Assembly: GCA_033398695.1 (NCBI GenBank)
Contig: CM065804.1
Coordinates: 11,455,001 to 11,519,000 of the forward strand
Origin: Orobanche coerulescens
Lineage: Eukaryota; Streptophyta; Magnoliopsida; Lamiales; Orobanchaceae
DNA: 64,000 nucleotides
Direction: 5' to 3'
Position 1 is the first letter of the stretch; each line of letters starts with the position of its first letter. Shown piece after piece: positions 55,600-64,000 of this stretch. A program made the translations under genes and the position numbers. A model generated the notes under the pieces. That model worked only from the letters and a program-made list of their open reading frames with translations. It did not search any database and was not told the origin of the DNA.

Positions 55600-56510
55600 T
55601 CGACCATCTCGGCCTAGAGGAACCATGCACGGTTGTGGAGGTCGATGGACCGACCTCTGCGGTCATGTCTTGTGCGCGAGCGACATTCCGTCTGATGGAC
55701 TACTTCTCGCGACTCACTTAATTGTGAGGGTCCTCCATAGGCTACGTTTTGCCTCGCAATGTAGCGATGGGGCAGACGAGCTCAGCCTGGAGGAGTCCTT
55801 GCATGGGGCGCCGTCGGATGAATCGACTTCGCGACCGTGGCTTGTTAGCACTTTTCTGCCTGGGGCCGACATGTTAGATGGCGGACCTTTGAGGGCATAC
55901 GTTGTGACGGGGGTAGGGACGCGTCGCATTGTCCAGGTTCACCATGTTAGATGATGGAGCTTTGAGGGCGGGCGAGTGGGTCCACAAATCTGTTTTGGAG
56001 GGTCCTTTGGCTACGCCCGCCTCGTATTTAAACGAAGGGCGAGCGAACTCTGCCCAAAGGAACCTTGCATGGTCGCATAGATCGGTTCCATCGACCTCCA
56101 CAACCATGTCGGCACTTTTCTACCTTGGATCGTCATGTTAGATGGTGATCCGTGACGGTATACGTTGTGCAAGGGGAGGCGATCGCTTGCCTAGGTCCTT
56201 CATGTTGATGACGAACTTTAGAAGGCGAGCGAGTCATCCACTGATTTGTTTTGGAGGGTCCTTCGGCTACGCCCACCTCGTATTTAAACGAAGGGCGAGC
56301 AATCTCTGCCTAAAGGAACCTTGCATGGTTGGTTTCGTCGACCTCCGCGACCATGGCGGCACTCTTCTACCTCGGACCGTCATGTTAGATGGCGATCCTC
56401 GACGGTATACGTTGTGCTGGGGGGCGATCGCTGGCCCAAATCCATCATGTTAGATGACAAACTTTGGAGGGCGAGCAAGTCATCCTCTTTTTTGGAGGCA
56501 TTGCTCAGGC
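55600..56510. repeat. About 250-bp tandem repeat (3-4 units)
   Basis: Phrases such as CATGTTAGATG, GGCTACGCCC, CTCGTATTTAAACGAAGGGC and AGGAACCTTGCATGG recur. CATGTT markers lie at 55943, 56201 and 56446. Tandem blocks of this sort are common between genes and LTR in Tat/Ogre elements. Confidence 0.82.
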
Positions 56511-56568
56511 AGTAGCCTTTGGTTCGTTTTGCTGCAGAAGATCACTTATGGAGGATTGGAGAATCTCG

Positions 56569-58284
56569 TCAAGCACTTTGCACATTGAGTAAACTGTCCA
56601 GCTTGCCTTTCTCGAGCAATTTCCAGTGTTTTCTGAGGAGGTCGCGGCATTGGCTGGTGTTGTGGCCGGGACTCTTGTGGTAGGCACAAAATTTATCGTG
56701 GTCCAGATGACCGTTGTCCCTTATCGCTTTTGGCTTGCTTAGCTGCTCGCGTCCCTTGATGGCATTGAAAATACGGGCCGGAGATAGATTGAGATTGTGG
56801 AGGAGGTGGACTTCCACATCCTCGAGGGCCTTGAAATCACCGGGTGGCTTGGCGACCGCCTTTTTGGACTTGGCGATCGCCGTCTTTTGGATGGGAGACG
56901 GCGTCCCCTCGCCTAGGCGAAGGGTGAGCAGCCTCCGCCTGGCCAGAAAATCGGCAGCCTTGATGCGGAAGATCGCGTAGGTTTAGGGGATGTCCTTTGT
57001 GAGGTGCCTGAACATGGGCGAAAGATCATCGAATCCCCCTAGGGCCGAGTAGAGGGCGATCTCGTCGCTTATGGGCTCGCCGGTGAGGACTATTTCATCC
57101 ACCCGATCGATGTAATCCGCATCAGACTCGTCTTTCCCCTGCCTGATCTTCATCATGCGGTGGGTACCTTATGTCCGAGCGACCTTGGCGGCGAAATACG
57201 ACGTGAAGTCGTTCGCCAGCTTCTCAAAAGAGTTAATAGAGCGCGGTGGAAATGATATTTACCACTTATGGGCAAGGTTGCCCAACGTCAATGGGAACAT
57301 TCGGCACTTTATAGCGTCTGATGCCCCATATCCAGTCATGTAGATCCGGAACTTGCTTAAGTGAGTCTCGGGGTCCAATCTCCCCTCATACAAAGGCATT
57401 TGAGGAGGAGCGATCTTTGGTTGCACGGGGGCAAGCTCGATCTGGACCGCGAGCGGCTCACTCGGTTCGATGACCTTTATCCTAGCGCCTGCCCCAGTTT
57501 CCATGAGCGTTTTCATCTCGTCAAGATGGCGTTGCATTGCAGCCATTGCCGTGGCCTGGTTGCTCGCGGCCTGGCTCTCGGAGCGGGTGCCGAGGCGATC
57601 ATGTACTGATCTCCTGGCTCCGCGGTAGGCGATGAGGTCTTCGCCGCCGAGCTCGGTTTTTCAGCGAGGCGGAGCCAAATGGCCGACCTGACTTCTGGGA
57701 GTTGGGTATGCCGAACTCCTGGTGATAGATTCGGACTCCGTAGTCTCGTGGCTGGGGCCAGAATGCCCCGGTCGCCATGAAGGGTCACTTCCAAGCCGGC
57801 TGAAGACAGAACTGTCCCGTCTCGCGAGCGCCTTTTCTTGTGAATAGGGGCTTTGTGACGATTGCTTGATAAGTAACCCCTTGAGCTTCCGCTTGCCCGC
57901 GCGGCGGATGGCTGATGGGGTAATAGTGGGTGCGTCACATGCTCTCTGTCGCTCCTTTAGGATGGCCATGGCCTCCTCGATCTATTCCGCAGTTTGGAAC
58001 TGATCGAGTGAGAGACTGGGGCCGTCCCTCGGGGGCGGGATTGAGAGTCTCGCGTCGCCACGACTGCCCACTGCCATGGGTCGGGACTCGGATTGGGCCA
58101 GGATATGGCGTCCGGCGAGCCGTAAAGTGGATCTCTTCGAAGTGGTGGCAGACATCATTGTTCTGAAGGTTTTTCTTTGAAGAACAGTGAGTGTTTCTTC
58201 AAGTATATGTTCCGGAGAACAGTGGGTGTTCTTTGAAGCGGTCGGAATGAAAAATGAGGGTAAATCCCCTTCTTCTAGCGCCAA
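56569..58284 (-). pseudogene. Tat-type gag, one frame broken by several stop codons
   Basis: A single - strand frame covers 58284 to 56569 without apparent frameshift but with at least five in-frame stops (after QTAE, PPR, AHKW, KVART, KDIP). The conserved part has MPLYEGRLDPETHLSKFR, CRMFPLTLGNLAHKW, FEKLANDFTSYF and MKIRQGKDESDADYIDR. The C-terminus has CAYHKSPGHNTSQCRDL, the Tat gag Cys/His motif. It would have formed the capsid. The true start may be MSATTSKRSTLRL (about 58156). Confidence 0.83.
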
Positions 58285-58285
58285 T

Positions 58286-59162
58286 TGTTGTTACCCAAAA
58301 TATTATTCGGAAGGGTTTGCTAGAATGGATGAGTAACAAACAAAATGCAAGAGCACGTCCGAGAGAATGTAAATAACACAAGACTTGCCGGGGTTGTTAG
58401 TCCCGGGCTTGAATGCTCTCGCGAAATATTATTAGTACGAATACTTGGGAGTACAAATATTAATGTTAGAGTACAATTACAATGAGTGTAAAGACCCTAG
58501 TTATCTAGCTCTTGAGTGCTGATGATTGCCGGAAGAACCAGAGTTGATGCTCTGTGAGTTCTTGTAACAAAGATGGGATTCTGCTTGGAATTCTGTGTTT
58601 CTGATCCAACTCTCGGAAGCCGCTTTCCAAATGCTGGGCGATTGTCTTTATTGTATTAAATTAAGCAGGCCATCGTCTTAGCACATGGGTTGGTTCCCTT
58701 AAAGTCCGCAGCCGCTACTGGCAGCCCGCTGTGCGAACCAATAAGAAGACAACACGCATCTCGTGTCGCTGTCTTGGGAGGTCCCACCTTGGACCCTTTT
58801 GGCGGGTTTGTCGGTAGCTGAGGCAGTCCTTGTCGTTTACATCTGGTGTTGGGCTGGAGTCAAAGAACCTTATCTGGCGGCACCTTTTGCGGATCTGCAC
58901 GTGGGTCTTCGTCCTAGATTCGTTCTTCGTAGACTTTGACGGATGATGGGCTTACACGTGGCATAAGACGGTCGTCCTTGGTCGGGCACTAGAGTCGATC
59001 GCTAGGTGCCAATAGGCGATCGCCCTGGACGTCGATCGCTCTGTACCTGATCTCGGTCTGGACTCTTCGTCTGGTAAGTGTGTCTTGGTTTATTTGATGC
59101 TGACTCTGGTCGCTTGGCCTTTGTGCCGATCGCCACTGAGGCGTTTTAATCGCCGCACAACA
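58286..59162 (-). repeat. 5' LTR of the Tat-like element (877 bp), TATA deleted
   Basis: Matches 51188-52097 except for an approximately 33-bp gap between CAAATGCTG and GGCGATTG (near 58637). That gap removes exactly the TATA dyad present in the other copy. Several CGATCG motifs are at 58995-59035. Confidence 0.9.
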
Positions 59163-59424
59163 CCGGTTAAGATTCAAAACAATAACGAGCAAATTACGAA
59201 ACACAACATACCGTTCATAACAGAAAAAACGAATCCCACATAATTATAACGACACAAAATCACTGACACCAACCGACAAATAGTTCAAGGCAACCAGAAT
59301 AAAAGTCTCGGGTATTACAATAAACACAAAAATCAATCATCGAGAAAAATAATACCGATACTCGCCAACCGAGAAATATCCAGAAAAATACAAAATAACC
59401 GGAACGAAAATCCCGGGTATTACA

Positions 59425-60085
59425 TTCTCCACCCCTTAAAATAAGTTTCATCCCGAAACGTAAAATAGAGAGCGACGGAACAATCAAGAAAAAAAAAATA
59501 ACTACTTGCTCAGCCTTAAAACATCACGAGCAATGCGTGAACGCGAGAATCCTTGAAATACAATGAAATGACTAAGCAAGCATCTGATACGTGAGTCGAG
59601 GTGATAAAATATATGTGAACATGAGAATTCGAGGTGGAGGAGTATGAGTTTGGAGATAAAAGCTACAAGAGTTAAGGAAAATCACAAAACGGCTCAAACG
59701 TCCTGAAACCATGTTTCGTGCTCGACCAACCACATCCAAGTTCATAACACATTTGGAAAAGTTAATTATACATGTGGGAACAATAGTTTCAAACAAAATT
59801 TTCAAGAATCAAATTCGGATGTGGAAAAGCCACAATAATCCACGAGATTTATCAAAACAGCTCCGAAATTCGTTCGGAGGACGGTAGGCTAAGTAGAACA
59901 AGGTAGTTTAAAATCGCCGAGAGGATCACAATTGAATTACCAACAATGAAAAAATCACACAATACCGAAAATACTAAGAAAAGTACGGGTAATACACTCC
60001 CCCATACTAAAAAGACATTTCGATCCCGAAAATTAGAACAACAAGAGTTGGAAACGTAAAACAATGAAATGAAAAACGATCAAAG
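59425..60085 (-). other. G4 3' untranslated region
   Basis: AT-rich with no domain. A second LTR-start-like motif (TGTAATACCCGAG on the - strand) lies inside the adjacent LTR end at about 59320, 104 bp from the true LTR start at 59424. Confidence 0.55.
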
Positions 60086-60646
60086 TCACAATTGTTGGAA
60101 ACAGCAACGATTAGGACATATTATAAAATATTCATTCTCCCATGTTAGGCTCTTCATACGGAGACATAGGGTTTCGGGACATTCTCCGGTCACTTGCTCT
60201 TTTCGCCAACAGGGTAGCATCTTTGCCAATTCGGAAATTATTTCACAATGTTTCTCCCGATGACCTTCACATCCGCACCAGTAACAAGTCAAGAGTGGAA
60301 AGGGACAATTTGCACGAACATGTCCCCGACGGTTGCAGTTGAAGCACCCTCCCTTCTTACCGAGAGTCACTGATGCTGGCTTGGGATTCCCAGCGCTCAC
60401 TCCCGACCGCGAAGACGACGCGCTCGAACGACGTGGGGCTTTGGGAGCCTTAGACTCTTCACCGCCCAAAAATTTCCCAGATGTCCTCGGTCTCTTCGCT
60501 TCACTCGTGGGCTCGACCATTGAGGAGATTTCATAGGATATCGTTTGATCTTGATACTCCTTCACCGTAGCATGAATCGTGGTCATACGAACCACCTCTC
60601 CGCTTCCATTTCCATCATCACGTCTACGTCCGCCGAGGCTCGACAT
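60086..60646 (-). CDS. Ty3 gag C-terminal part of G4 with two zinc knuckles
   Basis: A 186-codon frame with MTTIHATVKEYQDQTISYEI (end of the capsid core), a Ser/Arg-rich linker, then CFNCNRRGHVRANC and CYWCGCEGHREKHC. It is the homologue of the gag C-termini at 9.3 kb and 36.6 kb. The N-terminal two thirds of gag is missing or unrecognisable upstream on the - strand, so the protein is partial. Confidence 0.8.
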   Translation of the reverse strand: MSSLGGRRRDDGNGSGEVVRMTTIHATVKEYQDQTISYEISSMVEPTSEAKRPRTSGKFLGGEESKAPKAPRRSSASSSRSGVSAGNPKPASVTLGKKGGCFNCNRRGHVRANCPFPLLTCYWCGCEGHREKHCEIISELAKMLPCWRKEQVTGECPETLCLRMKSLTWENEYFIICPNRCCFQQL

Positions 60647-61822
60647 ACATCGACTTTAAAAATTCTTTTCCATCATCACGTCTACGTCCGCTTTCCCAGA
60701 TAATACAGTTCAACACTATTGATTTATCAGTCGTACAATATACCACAATTATCAACACGAGGTTTAGTTAGCATCCTTAGAATAACGGTAATATCATAAA
60801 GCACAAAGTTTTCTGAAGTCAATTTCGAGTCTTCGACGAGGACGGTCATTATATGTATGCACTTAATGAAAACAAAGTTTTGAAAAAGAGGGCGAGTCAC
60901 GTTACGCCCAAAACCTGTAGATTCTGTCCTTTATTTTAGAAGAGAAAGTTTATACATCGACTTTAAAAATTCTTTTCGAATAATGTATAAAAGAAATTCT
61001 TTTATAAATCGTAACTAATTTGAATTATTTCAAAAGTGTTGAGTTCCAAATACCACAATTTGAAAATCTTTCCTCTTCTACCAAAATGCTTTGTCGAAAG
61101 AATTTTTCCGAGATACGTGACCATTTGACATGACGACATTAAATCATGGGTTTTCACAATATTAGAAAATTTTAAAGCACCACTTTAAAATATTCATGAT
61201 ATTACAACGTCGTGGGCCCAGCGCCGGAACTCACCAGGCTAAAAACTATTATTATTATTTTTTAAAACGTTCAAAACGCCAACAAGGCCGATGACGGTAA
61301 TATTTTCAAACTCACAAAAGTCATTTATAAAATATCAAATACCGTCATAAGAATACCGTCAAAACGTTCAAGGCCAAAATGCCAAAACTCGGTTTATGGA
61401 ATCGGTTTTATGAAATAAAATTCAGTTTGCAAGATACCAAAGCCATTTCAGAATATTCACGCGGCGGATAAAATTAACACTCAAAAATTTATTCTAATGG
61501 AATGTAGAAACTGATAAATATGCTCGACTTCCAAAACATACTACATAACCATTTTCACTCGGACCGTATACGCATGTTATATCCTAAAATAATAATATCA
61601 CCAATAAGTTCCAACCCTTGTTCACATTAAACACATTAGCACGATATAATCAAATATGTATATAAGGGGACTTACGATCGGGAGACTTACCATCACGGAT
61701 TGCCTGAAGATGATGTCGGAACCACGATACTAATCACAACTCTGATGCGTGCGACTTACACCGGACATGGACTTGACCCAATGGCCTAGTTTTTTTGCAA
61801 ACCTAAGCTCTGATTCCATATC
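60647..61822 (-). other. G4 leader region and primer-binding site
   Basis: No open frame. At 60661-60690 it repeats a short piece of the gag (TTTCCATCATCACGTCTACG). A primer site matching tRNA-iMet at most positions is at 61808-61820, next to the 5' LTR. Confidence 0.6.
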
Positions 61823-63696
61823 TGTAACACCCCCAGAATCCGACCGGGAATGTTACATGCCGTAGACCCTTATCACAAGGATCTACCAGGCTAAACTCCA
61901 AAAGACTACTCAATGATTGACCGACCGGGGTCAATTTAATTACAAAGCAGACCGACAAGGTCATTAACTAATTCAGAAACTAACGACATTCACATTTCAA
62001 TGAAAATAATAAACTTGAACACATAAAAGAATGACTCAATTTAATAAATGAAAACTACACCGATGCAAGGGTGAATACTCGACCGACAGAGAAATACCGA
62101 CCAAAATGAAAAAAAAAAGACGCTGATCCTTGTGTGATTAGCATCATTGTCCTCCATCTCCTTCCAAGCCAATCCTGTGACTGCTCCCGAGCTACCAAAA
62201 CTGAGCGCATAACAGGCACCCACCCCCCGAAAACTCAGGGGTTAGCAAACTAGAATTTTTGCTAGTGCAAGTACATAATGTACAAGATATACGAAAAGTA
62301 TCAACACAAACTCTACAGCCACGAAGCCTTAACACAAACCACACATTCACACAAACAGAACATCAAAACATTCGTTTACACAAGGTGAAAGGTAATCACA
62401 TAGCCATATTCTCTTTATGGATCATAACACCAATGAAACTTTAAGTAAGCCCAATGAGTTATAAGATCTAGCTTGAAAAACCCCTTTTATAAAAGGAAAA
62501 GCAATTTGATAAGATAGTTTGAAAACGTTATTATTGACTCGTGTCGTCTTGGGTTTTGAAAATCGAATGGGAATACTTTTAGAAAATAACTTCAAAATAT
62601 CTCGGGTCCTCGACCCAGCATGTGGAAAACAATTTGCAAGAAAACTATTACAACGTTATTCGGAGTCCTCGACCCAATTTATGAAACACTGTCACAAGCG
62701 AGTCATTACAACATCTCACGGGGTTCTCGACCCAATCCAAATAATATCATCACGAGATCAATCATCTCAACATTTTACGGGTCCTCGACCCAATTCATAG
62801 AATATAATCACAATAGAATCAAGGACACAGCCTCTCATTCGACAAATCCTGCTCAAGACCCCTGATTAATTAACCTTCGGAGATCTCGTCAAATATCCTT
62901 GGTTAATTAACCCTGATACCAACATTTAAAACAAGTTGAAAAAAACTTTCAGAAACACGAATCGCGGTCTATATCAAGACCGACATTTTATAGCGAGTTG
63001 AAAGAATTTTGAATTACGAACATCGTTCGGTATCGGGGTCTTAGTTGTCACTGGAATATCCATAACCAATAAGCCTGTCAGGCACCTCCCTTGCACACTT
63101 GTGCACCGGCGTTCACTCCACTATGTTGGCCGCCCCTTGAACATATCACCACGTCGGCGATCACTCCCGCAAGAGCCACCCCTTGCACGCGCATTAGGTA
63201 ACACCGGTGTTCACCAACCATATAGAGCCGCATAGTGTAGCGTACACCAGGCCAGAATACACGCGTCGCCCTCAGAGGTTCCCGGATACGACATTTCTCA
63301 CAACAAGTATCCACATTGTTTCAAACATTAAGCACACAGACAAACGTTACAACAATTATCAACTCAGTACACCAAGTCACACAAATTATCCGTCAGTCCA
63401 TAACCACACAGCAAAACAACATCATGCACGTTATCAATCAAAACTCAATCACAATAAGCCTTCAGGCATAACCAACCAACGCCGCACATATATCCCTATA
63501 TTACGACTCAACCATATATATATATATATATAACCTTACTATATTATATCTATAAGTATAGTTCATCCATCAATCCAAGTTGAGTGCGTCAACTAGTGTT
63601 AGCATTCATCACTCGGCATTCACCGACATAGGCATATATATCAATATACGTATATACATACATATATTTAACATATAAATATATATAAATCTATAT

Positions 63697-63741
<45 letters not shown>

Positions 63742-64000
63742 CATATATACATCCGTATAAATTCATATACTTCGACAACAATGAATTCACGTAGTTACAA
63801 TTCGTATATCAAGGTACTTGCCATGGTAATTTCTCGCGAAAAATACGGTTGATTGGAAAAATCCGGAACTCCAATGAAAACGACGATCGGAAAGGCTCAA
63901 CACCAGATTTTCGTAGGGAATTCGTCCCTAATATCCTATCAACAAATAAACAATAAATCACGCGAGGAAAAACATTGCAAAACAACCGAATTTCCCTTTG
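61823..64000 (-). repeat. 5' LTR of G4, truncated by the window edge
   Basis: Closely matches 48231-50360. The U3 palindrome array expected from the other copy lies beyond 64000. It contains an (AC)n tract (63699-63729) next to (AT)n that is absent from the other LTR. Confidence 0.88.

Larger units (their letters stand above)
51188..59162 (-). mobile_element. Pol-less Tat-like Ty3 element with an antisense gene
   Basis: LTRs at 51188-52097 and 58286-59162 share TGTTG...CAACA ends and are flanked by target duplication CCGGT (51183-51187, 59163-59167). Read on the - strand, the 5' LTR (right) is followed by a TTGGCGCTAGAAG primer-like site of Tat type. The 3' LTR is preceded by purine tract AGCTGGGGGGCAAT. 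The interior holds a decayed gag (- strand), two tandem-repeat blocks, and a + strand gene of the Transposase_28 (PF04195) type. No protease, RT, RNase H or integrase was seen in 6.2 kb, so the element is non-autonomous. Confidence 0.9.
48231..59424 (-). repeat. 3' LTR of G4, split by a nested element at 51188-59167
   Basis: The LTR sequence proper (48231-51187 plus 59168-59424) is about 3.2 kb. It begins TGTAATACCCGGG on the - strand and ends GGGGGTGTTACA. It contains GGGTCnnnGACCC inverted repeats (49019-49215), AT microsatellites near 49930 and 50090, a TATA box (50734-50744) and a TTACGGCCGTAA array (50765-51120). Confidence 0.87.
48231..64000 (-). mobile_element. Second gag-only Ty3 element G4 (TR-GAG type), extends past the window
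   Basis: On the - strand: a 5' LTR (from beyond 64000 to 61823), a primer site (TGGAATCAGAGC, one off the usual) next to it at 61808-61820, an interior 59425-61822 with only gag, a purine tract (AAGGGGTGGAGAA), and a 3' LTR 59424-48231 split by the Tat-like element. The two LTRs match closely along 48231-50300 and 61823-64000. No pol domain is present. It is inserted in the G3 gag/protease region. Confidence 0.88.

Overview
This window is plant nuclear DNA, almost certainly from a dicot. The evidence is GT-AG introns, a nuclear tRNA-Trp gene, a spliced plastid-targeted PPR gene (PPR5/EMB2453 type), a PDS5-type cohesin-factor pseudogene, Stowaway and hAT MITEs, and a dense stack of nested plant transposons. 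The species cannot be named from the sequence. Identifications rest on motifs and remembered family features; no search was run.

Layout. (1) 1-16.5 kb: a composite Mutator-like element (MULE). It carries a + strand DUF1985/ULP1 (C48) protease gene and a convergent - strand MuDR transposase gene. Four arrays of the palindrome CACGATCGTG lie in and around both genes. A gag-only Ty3 element with 2.9 kb LTRs (4234-12949, target duplication GAAGT) is inserted between the genes. (2) 16.5-19 kb: AT-rich spacer with an intact tRNA-Trp(CCA) and a decayed copy of it. (3) 19.3-25.2 kb: PPR5, the only conventional host protein gene seen, with two exons and a 4.4 kb intron. The intron holds a hAT MITE with an 8-bp target duplication, a PDS5 pseudogene and a Stowaway MITE. 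(4) 25.2-30.8 kb: a partial copy of the PPR5 3' end, repeats found in several copies, and a hAT transposase remnant. (5) 30.8-33.1 kb: a second, decayed MULE transposase split by a solo LTR of a Tat-like family. (6) 33.1-64 kb: nested retrotransposons, nearly all on the - strand. These are a Tekay-like Ty3 copy with an opposite-facing LTR fragment at its truncated end, a Copia remnant, a chromodomain Ty3 element, and a second gag-only Ty3 element inserted in that one. The 3' LTR of the gag-only element is split by a pol-less Tat-like element (51188-59162, target duplication CCGGT) with an antisense, apparently spliced gene.

Main observation. Unrelated or distantly related transposons here carry clusters of short CpG-rich palindromes next to their promoters. 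In LTRs these lie just upstream of the TATA box; in the MULE they lie upstream of one gene and in introns. The cores are CGATCG, CGGCCG, CGCGCG and CGTACG, which are exactly the four possible self-complementary CG-NN-CG hexamers. In the 4234-12949 element the two LTRs look nearly identical except in this array. I propose, as inference only, that the arrays are binding platforms for a silencing or anti-silencing factor, comparable in principle to VANC target motifs of VANDAL MULEs.
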